Origin: Branchiostoma belcheri
Lineage: Eukaryota > Chordata > Leptocardii > Amphioxiformes > Branchiostomatidae
Assembly: GCF_001625305.1 (NCBI RefSeq)
Contig: NW_017804476.1
Span: 1,438,193 to 1,502,192 of the forward strand
Reading direction: 5' to 3'
Length of the DNA stretch: 64,000 bases
The translations under genes were made by a program, and so were the position numbers. Each line of letters starts with the position of its first letter. Within the stretch, counting starts at the first letter, position 1. The notes under the pieces were generated by a model. It worked only from the letters and a program-made list of their open reading frames with translations, searched no databases and had not been told where the DNA came from. This document shows, in pieces, positions 1-11,600 of the stretch.

Positions 1-228
1 GCATTCCATCTTCTCAGCTTCACCGAACCGCGTCAATACGGTTTTTGTCCGGAAATGATTGCCTAAGGATGACACACGGTACCGGTATATCATCTCTTGT
101 GCGTAACACAGAAAAGTCTTTTAAAGGATCAGTGTTTCTGTACTCTTCACAAGATATCACATATGTAATATGTCTCACGAGCTCTGCATTCAAAAGGGGC
201 AAGCTTTTAGGTTAAGCATCAAAAGACT

Positions 229-502
229 TAGCCTGGTATCCGGTCAGATCGTGGTCGGGGCCACAAGAGCTCTGTCCCGCCCGCCTCACATAGGTTTCCC
301 GGTGTGTGTTTCACGAGAGATTGATTAGCCCTCCACGTGTTGGGGGGAAACCAAATCCCTAAGCATACTGTCTCTTATTGGCGTAACACTCCTACCGGGA
401 CGGCCTGTTGCACTGGGCGGGGGAAGCTATTAGAGCCCCCGAAGGCACAACCTGCCTGAACACCCCAATACCCCCAATCACGTAAGACTGGATACCGGGC
501 TA
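229..502. mobile_element. Non-autonomous inverted-repeat element (AGCCTGGTATCC family)
   Basis: The left end reads AGCCTGGTATCCGGTC and the right end GACTGGATACCGGGCT, so the termini are inverted copies. A second member with the same ends lies at 13746-14070. It encodes no protein. I read it as a MITE; the superfamily is not certain. Confidence 0.7.
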
Positions 503-851
503 CAAAAGGAGTCCATTCACTCTGCCATACAGGCATCAACGCTTGTCAATCTTCAACCACATACCGAAGTAAGATGGACATTTGAACCGCCGCTAGCTCT
601 CAAAAGGTAGGGCGGACTGATGCAATAAGCGAGGAAATTAACTTGAAGACATACTTGCTTTAAGCTATATTCAAGCCCTTGTAATTCAAAAGATAAGATG
701 ATTCTGATGGTGTGTGTAGAATCTTGTAGTCACGCCATCGTATCCTAAGGTGTTGCTGCTTTTGCCAAAAGAGTATCTTAGAGACAACATGTTACGAGGC
801 CAGTTCTCATCTATGGCGTCAGTTTGGCAAACTCTGTGCAAATAATATCCC
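503..851. other. Unassigned sequence
   Basis: I see no exon, RNA gene or clear repeat here between two MITEs. Confidence 0.4.
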
Positions 852-1217
852 TTAAAGGCATCCAGTGCAGTTTTTAGGGCTTGGAAACCCGATTATATTT
901 TTCAAAGTCAATATTCTAGGCATTTATCTACATACTGAGTTGAAACCATACTATACTGTATATTGACCGTCATGGAGCAAACATTGTCAACATTCTGACG
1001 GAAAATGGTGACTGGAAGGGCCCTGGGCTGATTTTTAGGGCACCACCCAGAAAATAAAGACTCACCTTGGGGCTTGTTTCTGCAGTTTTAAAAGACCAAA
1101 GTATGAAATACTGACTCAAATGTGTTAATGTGAAGCAGTATGTGTCAATATCACAAAGATCGCCTCATTCAGAATATTTCCAGTTTTGCTGCCCTGAAAT
1201 CGCATTGGATGCCTTTA
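852..1217. mobile_element. MITE with AAAGGCATCC termini, copy 1
   Basis: The ends are AAAGGCATCC and GGATGCCTTT in inverted orientation. Two related copies lie at 5758-6140 and 10618-10983 and share internal stretches such as CTGCAGTTTTAAA. The copy at 5758 is in the opposite orientation. The short open frame at 1130-1315 falls inside this element and is not a gene. Confidence 0.65.
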
Positions 1218-1739
1218 GGGCAACGGAAATGTTACTCTTTCGGCACGAAAATCCAAAGAACCCTTTCAAAGGTGTCTGTACAGAAACGATAAGTCTGTTG
1301 AATGGTGTTCTTTGAACATCAGATGAAATGAAAACCTCTCAAGGTAAAGAGATAAAAACTCCATCGGCGATTTCAGAAAATGCATTCAGTGGAAGACATC
1401 ATCTACAAACCGTTTCAAAACCATCTTTTTTTCTCTAACGGTTTTTTTACGCCACTGTAGGGAGGTTTTGTTTTCGATGTATCTGTCTGTTTCCATAGTT
1501 ATTTTCACATGCTAGCCACCTGGGGAACATTGGCAGGATGTTAGGTCAAAGGTCCAGGAAGGGTCTCAGAAAAGGTTATCTGACATCCTGTGTGCAATTT
1601 CGTGCTATATGCATATCTTGTCTATTAGTCGTGGTTTTTTTCCCCTTTAACCATAATTAGTTGTAATGCAATGGTGGAGTATATAATGTCGACTGTCATG
1701 CCTTAGTTTTTACATTTCATTGCAGAACTTTTAAGCGTT
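1218..1739. other. Unassigned sequence
   Basis: AT-rich single-copy-looking sequence with poly-T runs. No coding signal recognised. Confidence 0.4.
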
Positions 1740-1924
1740 CCACTAGGTTCTCCACTAGCTTACACAACTTCACCGTCCAAATTCCTTGTTCGAAGTCTTT
1801 CTACAGTGACAGTTTCTTTCCCCGTACGGCCAAGCTTTGGAATTCCCTCCCTGACAAGTGTTTCCCACCAACCTACAATCTACAGGCTTTCAAACCAAAC
1901 GTTCGCCGCCATCTCTCGACATAG
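1740..1924 (+). mobile_element. LINE 3' end (reverse transcriptase C-terminal fragment)
   Basis: The + strand translates to SFYSDSFFPRTAKLWNSLP followed by about 25 residues and a stop near 1922. The pattern FFPR-x5-WNSLP is the typical extreme C-terminus of CR1/L2/Jockey-type non-LTR retrotransposon ORF2. The body of the element is missing, so this is a dead 5'-truncated insertion. The family is recognised from the motif only. Confidence 0.75.
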
Positions 1925-2999
1925 CCATGTTTCTCTCATATTTCTAGTTCAATGCCGAGAAGTGGTCGTATAGGCCTTGCATTGAACCACTCCGTTAACA
2001 AAATGGTTACATAAGGATCTGTCCTATTGCCGCAATCGGCTACATCAAGTAACACACTAGTATTCTTCTCAAGGCTTTGATTCTAGCTTAACATTTCTTG
2101 TTTACTGCATTTCAATTTTCTTTTTCGATGAAGCTGCTTGGAAAAAAATGGTTCAGAATCATCTATGGAAACCTATAATGATGATAGGCGTAGGTACATT
2201 TTACATCTGCAATGCCGCTGGCAATATGGAATCCACTTTTTTCATAATCATATTTCACCCTCTGGAACTCTACTCCAACTGTTTGAAGATGTTTTCATCA
2301 AATAACTTCATCATAAATCTCTTCATAATCAATAACGTGATTTGAAAAACACCAAAGGGTGCCCCGGGGCTGAGGCAACTGAAGTTTCCAAGGCAATCTG
2401 ATGATGAAAGACCTTCTCGGCACATGTTCGCAACACGCAGCCACACTTCAAACACTTGTGATAATCACACTCCCACAAACTACGTGTTTTTGAAAGGGCT
2501 TTGACGTAAACGGTTTAGACATAAAAGACTTTAGAAAACACGGTTGTCATCTTCAAATGTCAGCGCAATTCGATGTACCTTCTGGATGTCATTGGGGAGT
2601 TGGGACCACTTCCTCAGGAATACAATACGGGAAAGATAAAAAGTGGCAAATTCTAGTTCCCCCATTATGTATGCTATATCTAGCTGTGCTCCTCGCATAC
2701 AAAGACCCGTTCAACTTAAACTTCTTGCTGTTTCTTTATTTCTAATGGGTAGACATGAAGAGTTCACGGTATCTGAGAGTTGCAAAGATGATACAGAAAA
2801 CATCGCAAAACTTTGAATCATTGTGACAAAAAACGTCGTGGTTTGTTTTGAGAATGGACATAAAGTCATACACAAAATGCTCATAAAATGGAATTAGAAA
2901 GATTGAGGTGGCAGAAACTGGTATTCAAACCTGTGTGTACCGAAAAGAACCGCGTTTTGGCGGATACACCGTTAACATCCTTCAGGATTAGCGGCGTGG
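1925..2999. other. Unassigned sequence
   Basis: No splice-flanked exon or recognisable repeat. The short open frames at 2148-2745 have no domain and no coding character. Confidence 0.4.
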
Positions 3000-3330
3000 T
3001 CCGATGCGGCCTGGGGTTCCCACTAGACACAACGTGCGGTCATCCACGGCTTTAGGTGGAACAAGCTGGAGCCGGAGATACAGACCTCGCCTGCGGGGGA
3101 TGGCAACGGGTTACCCCGAGAATTACAACCTTCGTCCGCCGAGCTCTGTTCGGAGCAATCCGTGCGCTCCTGTCTTGAAAATGTCACACGAAATTATCAT
3201 TCGTCTTTTCTTTCATTTCAACTGTCATTCTTCAACGTCGAATGACAGTTTGTCCTATGAGACGACGCTCTACAAGTTGACTAGCCCCCTGCTGTTGTGT
3301 TTGAACACCAGTGTGGCCCAAGGGCCATAG
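3000..3330 (+). other. GC-rich patch with a 108-codon open frame, unrecognised
   Basis: Base composition rises well above the surroundings between about 3000 and 3180. A frame from an ATG at 3004 stays open for 108 codons, but its product has no motif I recognise and there is no supporting splice structure. It may be a small regulatory or repeat-derived island. I do not call it a gene. Confidence 0.2.
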
Positions 3331-3404
3331 AAATGGAAATGGCCACCACCCACACACCGAAAGGTGTAGATGGAAAGGGTCTTAACTTCAGTTTATTCTA
3401 GCTG

Positions 3405-4050
3405 ATGTTAGATTTTGCAAAGACGCACCTAAAAGAACTACAAGTATGTTATGTCTGCAAATTGTACGTTTATGATCATCTAGTGGCACATCTAAACCGT
3501 CATCAAAAGCTTAAGGGCCACCAGACAGCTAGGCAGTTAGAATTTGCAAAGACGCACATGAAAGAACTACATTCGCATCAAACACAGGCATGTTATGCCT
3601 GCAAATATAGGTTATCATGCCACAAGGCTCAAAGGTCCACTTTTTGGTCCACTTTTTATGTAAAGGTCCAAGATTTTTTCTTTAGATGGATTGATTCGTA
3701 TCACCATTGGGGCTGGAATCGTACAAAAACTGCCTATTTTGTCATTGAATAAAACGTTATCTCTGATTTTTTTTCTCTGAAACCCTCTCAAAAACGCAGG
3801 AAATGCCATTTCAGAAGGTTAATTTTTTTTAATTTTCCAGGGGAGCATACCCCGGGACCACCCGGACCCCCCAAGCCTGTGGCGCTCGTTGGTCCCTCAA
3901 GCAGTGGGAANNNNNNNNNNNNNNNNNNNNNNNNNCACACACACACACACCCATTCAAAATCCTGGCTACGGGCATGGAACTTATGATCATCCAGTGGCA
4001 CATCTGGACCATGTCATCAAAAGGGCCACCAGAACAGCCATAATTGCGTT
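3405..4050. repeat. Degenerate internal duplication
   Basis: TTTGCAAAGACGCACNTNAAAGAACTAC occurs at about 3415 and 3543 (N marks differences). ATGATCATCNAGTGGCACATCT occurs at about 3472 and 3985 and is followed both times by GTCATCAAAAG. The frame at 3405-3752 contains two CYxCK motifs that look like zinc-finger halves, but histidine spacing is wrong for a classical C2H2 finger. I treat it as repeat-derived. The stretch 3620-3830 is related in inverted orientation to 57950-58140. Confidence 0.45.
3911..3935. other. Assembly gap (25 N) beside a CA repeat
   Basis: Twenty-five N are followed directly by a short CA dinucleotide run. The gap probably sits in the microsatellite; its true length is unknown. 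Confidence 0.95.
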
Positions 4051-4199
4051 AGGACAAAGTGGCGAAGGAATTGAAATCACCACACAGACCGCCCTTTTAA
4101 TAAACGATCCATATAATCCCACATGATGGGGGATTTGACAAACATTGCAGTCCATCATTGGGTGACAAGCCTTTTAATTTTAGAGCATTAGTTCCACAG

Positions 4200-5075
4200 G
4201 TTGTCTCTGGGTCACGCACAGGGTTTTTGCTTTTCTGTATCGGTATAGCCGGTATAACCGCCCTTCGGCGTAACACACCAGCTTCTGTATCTGTATAGCC
4301 GGCATAACCACCCTTCGGCGTAACACACCAGCTTCACAGGCACCGAACGACTTGTTACACTAAATCCTTGCACATTTGATTGCATGAGTTGTTTAAAGCT
4401 TTCTAGTGATGATGCCCCAACTGTGCTTGGTGGCAACGGGTTCCAGCCTACGATAGTTCTGGGGAAATACGAGTTTTTGAATACCTCAATTCTTGGTTGA
4501 TAACTCTGATATTTGAAGGCATGGCTGTTTCTTGTTCTTTTCTTAGCTGGTATCAGATACTTAGTGGTTGGTACGTGATAAGTGATATTGTATTTAAGTT
4601 ATACTGTACTTTGTATTTATGCATTTATGTGTCAGTGGTAGCCGCTACCAGCCTTGTTGCTGCCTGGTTGCCACTTGTCATGCACTGTTGCATTTAAATA
4701 AACAAACAAACAAACAAACCTTTTTATTAGTCATTTTGTACATCATGCACAGTCTGGACATTCTACGTCTGTCTTCCAGCGACCCCCAACTGTAGGTTTC
4801 GTTTCATTTCCGTTACACTAGCATCCCTTCGATAGTTGTTCGTGCAGAATCTTGCAGCTTGTTTCTGTACCCTTTCCAGTTTATCTTTGTCTTTCTTTGT
4901 ATATGGATCCCATACTGTCGCGGCATATTCTAGGTGTGGTCTTACAAGTGACGTGTATGCAAGTGATTTTACCGTTGTTGGACATGACCACAGATTGCGC
5001 CTAAGGCTTTTACGGCTTTCTCCGAGAGAACACAGTAAAATATTTAACCTTCAGGATGCTAAGGTAACCGTTTAG
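4200..5075 (-). mobile_element. LINE 3' half, minus strand, with nested insertion
   Basis: On the minus strand the region around 4990-4850 translates to a reverse-transcriptase C-terminal stretch with SLVRPHLEYAATVWDPY and LERVQKQAARFC. It then continues through NNYRRDASVTEMKRNLQLG, and after an interruption [26 protein letters not shown] and WNPLP. This order is the same as in the + strand copy at 11570-12125, so both belong to one CR1/Jockey-like family. The block at about 4591-4735, ending in an AAAC repeat, interrupts the frame and is probably a second retroelement tail inserted there. The 3' end (4200-4340) carries two copies of GCGTAACACACCAGC, a tail shared with the SINEs in this window. 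The element is not intact. Confidence 0.8.
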
Positions 5076-5127
5076 CACCTCATCTGTATTGGTTATGACG
5101 TTAGGTAGCAGGGAGAACGTTAAGCGC

Positions 5128-5285
5128 TACTCTCCAAGCAGAGGTTTGGTCTTATTTTGGCGTTTTCTAGCCCAACTTAGGCTGGCACCAAAACAAAGAT
5201 ACCAGCACAAAAGAAAAGCTCCATAAAAAAGCCTAAAAACACGCCAGAATAAGCCAAAGTCCCTACCAAATAAGGTCAATGACCT
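5128..5285. mobile_element. Partial MITE of the CTCTCCAAGCAGAGG family
   Basis: The left end is TACTCTCCAAGCAGAGGTTT, identical in type to the complete members at 15224 and 42051. The right terminal copy is decayed or missing. Confidence 0.55.
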
Positions 5286-5490
5286 GAACCAGACGCCTGT
5301 CACCATGGTAACTAGTGTTGGGTTACATCATGTTGCAATTTTATAGCAGGAGGGATTTAGACTCCTGTCACCATATATGTGAATGTGTTTGACTTTGAGT
5401 AAGAATTAACAGAGCAGACGATATGCGAAGATAAACATTATGCATTTGCTTTGCAAATGTTACCTTTCTAGTTGCAGCTTTGCCTTTGGT
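5286..5490 (+). repeat. Interspersed repeat, copy 1 of 3
   Basis: Contains GGTCAATGACCTGAACCAGA and AAACATTATGCATTTGCTTT. The same blocks recur in the same order at 18709-18920 and inverted at 10440-10600. No protein is encoded; the class is unknown. Confidence 0.6.
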
Positions 5491-5757
5491 CAAGTATTCT
5501 TGAGCACCGTCAGCTCCGATCGATTTTGAAGCGTTCGTGACTGCCGGTAATCAAGTCTCTCTTGATTTATCATTACGCTGACTTGTTCCACACGTGAAGG
5601 TCAGTTGTTATGATTTATTCATGTCCTGCAGATTGATAAACCTTTGTGGGCCTTCCAGAATACAATTTATTGGCACCTCGCACGCACCGTTGCTCACAAA
5701 AAAAGTGAATCATTGCCAAGTTTGAAGTCGGCAAGATGACAGTTTTGTCTTTAGCTT

Positions 5758-6140
5758 ACAGGCATCCAATGCCATCCAATTTCAGGCTTAAAGGCATCCA
5801 ATATCAGGGCGGCAAAACTGGAAATATTCTGAATAAGGCAATCATTGTAATATTGACACATACTGCTTCACATTAGCACATTTGAGTCAGCATGCCATGC
5901 TTTGGGTATTTAAAACTGCAGAAACAAGCCCCAAGATGAGTCCTTTATTTTCTGGGTGGTACCCTAAAAATCAACCCGCGGCCCTTCCAGTAACCATTTT
6001 CCGTCAGAATTGTGGGAATTTTGCTTCATGAGGGTCAATTTCTATTGGGACAGTGCAGTTTTAACTTTGTATGTAGATAAATGACTGGAATATTGCCTCT
6101 GAAAAATCGGGTTTCCAAGCCCTAAAAACTACACTGGTTG
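5758..6140. mobile_element. MITE with AAAGGCATCC termini, copy 2
   Basis: Shares GGCATCCAAT, CAAAACTGGAAATATTCTGA and AACTGCAGAAACAAGCCCCA with the element at 852-1217 in the opposite orientation. Confidence 0.6.
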
Positions 6141-6225
6141 TTTAGAAAACGCTACTTTTCTTATACGACATCAGGAATCATCGGCACATGTTGATGTTCT
6201 GGAATAAAGTTTGGATTTTTTGTAA

Positions 6226-6607
6226 GGCCATGTTGATTTGATTATATGGATGACATCCTCCGGGAACCCCAAAATTGATGCGCGCGTGCGAATAAAAAAA
6301 AGTTTTGCAAAAAAAAAAGTTGTTTTCATTATGAAATCTACGTGGTCATGAGGGTTGAACAAATGGGACAGAATATGTTTGGCGAATAATCTAATCTTCA
6401 AGTTCATTTCTTAACAATTTCGTCTTTTTTCGTTTGATTTTGGCATTCTACGACATTGGTATGGTTTTTTTTAGTAACTTACGGTATATTTTGCTCATTT
6501 TGCAACTGTTTTGTACGATTTACAGTATGGTTGAAAACTTTTTTTTTTAAACTGCCGAAAATTCATGCCCGCGCGGATGTCATCCATATAATCAAATCAA
6601 CATGGCC
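6226..6607. mobile_element. Harbinger-like MITE (GGCCA...GGATGTCATCCAT family)
   Basis: The ends GGCCATGTTGATTTGATTAT and its inverse at 6588-6607 are near-perfect. Inside them lie ATGGATGACATCC and GGATGTCATCCAT. The flank is TAA on the left and TAG on the right, close to the three-base TWA duplication made by PIF/Harbinger transposases. No transposase is encoded. Confidence 0.75.
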
Positions 6608-6940
6608 TAGCCAGGATAACATGGAAAGATGTGCTTGTACTAGTGAATATGCAACAGCGAACGGTACGACCAGTGTCCTCAAGTAACATTGGAGGTGTAC
6701 TCAGAAGTAAAGTTAGATTTATTTCAAAGCTACACATGTAGATATACACACACATCACCTGCCAGCTCACATGCACAGTGTCACATAGCCTAGAGCAGAT
6801 TTTCTGTAAGAGAGAATTTCGAAGCCTGAGCATCAGCGTATTTGCCGGTTATAACTACCCGCTCGGGCATTGGATTGGAAATGTGCCTGGAGCATTACTG
6901 TAAAAACTGACTCCGTCCCCAATTCAGAGTGAGGTCGTGG
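6608..6940. other. Unassigned sequence
   Basis: No exon or repeat recognised between two MITEs. Confidence 0.4.
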
Positions 6941-7319
6941 CTAGCCTCCTGTGCAGGCTCCGGGACGGGTGGGAATTCTGATACAGCGTTTGTTTTAGTT
7001 TGTAACGAGTTATTTTGATAGCCGGCCATCCTACAACCAGTAGCCTCCTTCGCAGTCTTGTTGGGCGTCGGCGTCAACTAGTTGTTGGAGCGCGAATCCT
7101 TCTCTCCGCGGCAAAAGCTCCCTCGGCAGCAAATCGTCCCTCGCGGCGGCATATTACTCGCGTCGCTCAGAGAAAAAATAAGGCCGACGCCCAACAAGAC
7201 TGCGAAGGAGGCTACAACCAGCCGCCCAGAGAAGGTTCCATTCCGCCCACGCGTTAAAAACTCTTCAAAACGCTGTATCAAAATTCCCACCCGCCCCGGA
7301 GCCTGCACAGGAGGCTAGG
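6941..7319. mobile_element. Foldback element with nested inverted repeats
   Basis: The outer arms (CTAGCCTCCTGTGCAGGCTC at the left and its inverse at 7300-7318) extend about 50 bp to GATACAGCG. Inside is a second pair, CTCCTTCGCAGTCTTGTTGG near 7047 and its inverse near 7187-7210. Open frames on both strands here are side effects of the GC-rich palindrome. A related fragment lies at 14640-14745. Confidence 0.7.
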
Positions 7320-7504
7320 CCGGGGCCTACATCGTCTACACTACATACAAGCGCCATTGGAAATGTGACTGATGCAAACGACTTTGCATCACTACCGATA
7401 CACAGATCGTCTAATCATTCTGTCGCTATTTCACCTTACTGAGGGCAATGTCTCCCTTGTTGGGACAGAGAAATAGACCATCTTCTTCTTCCACTTCAAG
7501 CTAA

Positions 7505-7931
7505 GGCCACACCGATTTAATTTTATGGATGACATCCTCTGAAGACCCCCAAACTAGTGCGCGCGGGCGAATAAAAAAAAAATCCGGCCAAAAATAAAAA
7601 TGCTACCAAACCACAGGAATACAAAACTGGTATTGTGAATTTGTGGCAGTACCCGGCGACGTACATCTACATGTACATCCTACATGTCAAGCCGGCTTGC
7701 GGAATTTATGAATCGGCACTGTACGTATGTACCGAGTTCTTGAGCCGTGGAACTTCGGCAGCCTTGGTGCCATCCTCCAGAGTTACCACCGGCTCCGTAT
7801 ATTGTCGCTAACCACCATGGGCTACCCAGGCCTAGAGCCAGGCCAGGGCCTCGGAGGACGTGATTTTTTTTAGAACAGGCGAAAATCAATGCGCGCGCGG
7901 ATGTCATCCATAAAATTAAATCGGTGTGGCC
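7505..7931. mobile_element. Harbinger-like MITE with exact TAA duplication
   Basis: The ends are GGCCACACCGATTTAATTTT and its inverse, followed inward by ATGGATGACATCC. TAA stands at 7502-7504 and again at 7932-7934, as expected for PIF/Harbinger insertion. It lies directly beside the next element, so the two MITEs are adjacent. Confidence 0.8.
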
Positions 7932-7934
7932 TAA

Positions 7935-8262
7935 GGCCTAGGAAAAAATGTTTTGTTTCCTGTTTCCCGACGGACCCTAGAAAAAACTGCCAACCCTAGT
8001 CTTTTTATTGGACCCCTGCAAGGGAAATAATTTTTTTCAATCTGATTGACATTTTCTGACCTGACAACTGAGTGATTAGTTTTCCAACATTGACATTGAA
8101 AATATAATTGTTTCACTTTGTTAAATTGTATTGTATATTTTGGATCACAAATTGGATCACTAGAGATTGCCAAAATCTGATATAAAAAAAAAAAAGATAA
8201 TCCCTACCTACCAACCCTAACCTTTTTAGGACTGAAACAGGAAACACATTTTTCTTAGGCCT
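7935..8262. mobile_element. MITE of the GGCCTAGGAAAAAATG family, copy 1
   Basis: It begins GGCCTAGGAAAAAATG with TTTCCTGTTT and ends with AAACAGGAAACAC...TTAGGCC in inverted orientation. Relatives lie at 26695-27030 and 32339-32704 and share TTTTCCAACATTGACATTGA. No coding capacity. It ends about 230 bp before the receptor TATA box. Confidence 0.7.
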
Positions 8263-8346
8263 AAGCTATTTGAAAAAATTGTCAGAGATGATGCAGAATA
8301 ATAAAAAATATCATACAGTACTCCTGTGGAAGGGCGGTACAAGAAT

Positions 8347-8530
8347 TGACGTACGATGTGAACGTCAATATATATTTATATTAAGTATCCATTACCTGTT
8401 TCTACCTTCTGAGCGTAAAAATGGAATAGGCCAGACGTACGTCATAAAATCCACAGTAGGTCTCGATGTATGTACCAGATCAAAGTCGCATTATAAAGCG
8501 TACTCTCCGTTTCTTTGATAGGTTGCACGC
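8347..8530 (+). promoter_or_regulatory. Probable receptor promoter: TATA box with CRE-like sites
   Basis: TATAAAG at 8492-8498 stands about 145 bases before the start codon, so transcription would begin near 8525 and leave a 5'UTR of roughly 115 bases. Upstream are three sites close to the cAMP response element core TGACGTCA: TGACGTA (8347), AACGTCA (8361) and TACGTCA (8438). The TATA position fits the first coding exon. Use of the CRE-like sites is inference. Confidence 0.5.
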
Positions 8531-8640
8531 TGAAGAGCAGAGAAGGCAACGGCGTTCTACCGTTCAGTCTGCCGCGACGATCCAGTACCGGGCAACGGGC
8601 GAACATCGGGTAACATCGCCCGGGTGACAACTTGGACAAC

Positions 8641-8688
8641 ATGTGTCTGCGGTGGTACATTGCTGGATTTCTGTGCTGTATCCTTCAG
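8641..8688 (+). CDS. CRHR: Receptor exon 1: start codon and signal peptide
   Basis: The exon encodes [16 protein letters not shown] and ends CAG|gtaaag in phase 0. A charged residue followed by a hydrophobic stretch makes a plausible signal peptide. The ATG context is GACAACATG. Exon 2 also opens with ATG, so an alternative internal start without a signal peptide is possible, but the TATA box and the in-phase donor favour this exon. It is too short to stand out as an open frame. Confidence 0.75.
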
Positions 8689-11600
8689 GTAAAGTACGCT
8701 CACGAAAACATACGGTTGGGACACTATATAGCTGTGTGATGTTGCAGGTATAATCTGTGTAATTAAATGTATGATTTCACGCAAATTTGCACGTTGGACA
8801 CGCAAAATGCCGTGTGTGAACGATAAGAAAAAATTCTTTATTTTGTTGAATATCATTCTATCGGGATGGTGTGGCAATGTCGTCTCGTTTCTTGAATTTC
8901 AGCGGAATGTTTCAGAAGAGCGTTTGAAAACGAAAAACAGCCCCGTACCTTTTTGCGGCAAGACTTCTTTGTTGACAGTCTGTTTGATACCTCAGAGGTT
9001 AGAAAAAAATCTAGTTTTAATTTATCTTACTTTATTTTACGGAAGACGGTTTTATTTTACTTTATTTTACGAAAGACGGTTTCGGTTGTTGAATTAGAAG
9101 AATTTATTTCAATACCACCCGTGTTCACTTCTTGTCATAAACGAGGGGTACATTTTACGCATTAGTCACGGCACAAAAAGTAGTATTTAAGCACGCTTAA
9201 ATTAAGCGTAAAGGCCACCTTTCTTCTCACTTTCCGCACCTTTACGACCCCTAAACGTGAACGTAAAGATTGTCTTAACGTGGACTTTCCGGAAGTTCGA
9301 AAAGGGCATTTATTTTTCCACTTTCACGGTGCCTTTCCAAGATTTTTAGATGCTTAAAGGCGTAGTTAAGCACTATCTTTCCGTATCCTTTACGGAGAAT
9401 AATGCACGGAATGTATGCGTTTATATATATTATTGCAGCGTTCTACGTCAAAGGATGTCTAGCTTTTAGTTGCAGGGAGGTGTTGTCTCTAATGCATTTC
9501 TTACAAGTGGGAACATCGGCCGGGCTACGGGCCATGTCATCAGCTCAATTGTGATGAAGACAAACTGCCCGGCCTCTGCGTTTGCAAACCGTTAAAAATG
9601 TATGGTTCTTAGTGGCAAATGGTGCAGATCTTGGCACATTGGCAAACCGTTAAAAATGTACGGCTCTTAGTGGCAAATGGTGCAGATCTTGGCGCATTGG
9701 CAAACCGTTAAAAATGTACGGTTCTTAGTGGCAAATGGTGCAGGTCTTGGCACATTGGTGACACCATTGGCACATTGGCAAACCGTTAAAAATGTACGGT
9801 TCTTAGTGGCAAATGGTGCAGGTCTTGGCACATTGGTGACACCATTGACACATTGGCAAACCGTTAAAAATGTACGGTTCTTAGTGGCAAATGGTGCAGA
9901 TCTTGGCACATTGGTGACACCATTGGCACATTGGCAAACGGTTAAAATGTACGGTTCTTAGTGGCAAATGGTGCAGATCTTGGCGCTTTGGCGACACCAT
10001 TGGCACATTGGCAAACCGTTAAAAATGTATGGTTCTTAGTGGCAAATGGTGCAGATCTTGGCACTTTGGTGACACCAAATCCCTCTATGTCTTCATCAGT
10101 GTTTGGGCACAGTATTAACGACTAGCCGAAAGGCCCGGTGGGCGTCACTCCACCGTACAGGGAGGGAAGTCATGTGAAGTGCCTCTCCTAAGAGCACATC
10201 TTCGGGCATGTCAGGGGATCGAACCCGGGACCTCTTGATTCCGAGCAGAACGTTATGACCATTACGCCACACGATGCTATAAAACCGTTAAGGCTCCCTT
10301 TGCTCCTGGATGGAGGGCGTTGAACGAGTTAAGTTGGATTTGCATGACCCTCGGGCCTTTACAGATATGAAATCAGGTATGATTTTATGAATATGATCCA
10401 TGATGTTAAGGTATGATCAGGAAGATAGCAAAACTAATACTAACCAGAAAGGTAACATTTGCAAAGCAAATGCATAATGTTTACCTTCGTATATGGCCTG
10501 CTCTGTTTATACTTACTCAGGCACATTCATATATATGGTCGGACAGGAGTTTAAATCCCTACTGCTATAAAATTGCAACATGATGTAACCCAACTGGTGT
10601 CTTCCGAAACCATCCTTAAAGGCATCTAATGCAATTTCGGGATGGCAAAACAAAAAAAATATTCAGTATGATTAAATTTGAAATTGAAATCTACTGTCAT
10701 TTCTTAGCACATTTTCGTCATCATTTCATACTTGAAGCATTTGAAATAGCCCAAACACAAGCTGAACGAGGTATCTCTTTATTTTTTTTTCGGGTACCGT
10801 CCATATAAACGCTAGAACCAGCCTACAATACAAAACAAGCGACCATTTTCCATCAGGGACATCGCATTTTTGCCTCACAAATATCAGTATGCAATTCTGG
10901 TTGATTCAACTATCTAAATGGCCAAAAAATTGACTTTGAAAATCCAGTTTTGCTGCTCTGAAATTGCATTGGATGTCTTCAAAGGTACGGTGGATAAATT
11001 CATGCCGTTAGGCCACAGCAAGTAATTTTTATGGATGACATCGACGCGCGCATTAATTTTTGCCTGATTTTGGAAGAAAAAAACACAAGAAATTTCTTAC
11101 TTTGATGCAGTGATATGTGATGCTGGCTGTGTATATGTGATGTTCCCACTGAATCAAAACCATTTGTACAATGATTGAGTCAAAATTCTAAATTTTAGGT
11201 ACCTTGTTTTTTTCGGCCCACCTTGTTTTTTTTTCGCCCGCTCGCATTAGATTTGGAGCTCTGCGGAGGATGTCATCCATAAAATTTACTTGCTGTGGCC
11301 TTATTACATGTAGCAAAAAAAGTGACAAATCAAATTTGTGGCCATTCCATAGCGAATTCTCTATATTGAATATTCCTAGTCCTATATATTCATCTTTATT
11401 GTCATTTTATTCCAATGGTACCCTAATTTGTTGGGATTTTATGAGTCTGCTTCTAGGTAGCTATATCGTCCAATTGATTTCGACATTTTGTAATATATCT
11501 ACGTTATGAATACGCGTACGTGCAACTAAATGTATTATGCAAAATGATTATCTATATCTATTAACAGTCCGTTAGGTCACATATATCCACCACTCAAAGA

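Noticed and set aside
3405-3752. Possible zinc-finger protein with CYVCK and CYACK motifs
   Set aside because: Histidine spacing does not fit C2H2, and the sequence is an internal duplication related to other repeats in the window.
9667-9961. Repeated open frames on both strands
   Set aside because: Product of the 60-77 bp tandem array.
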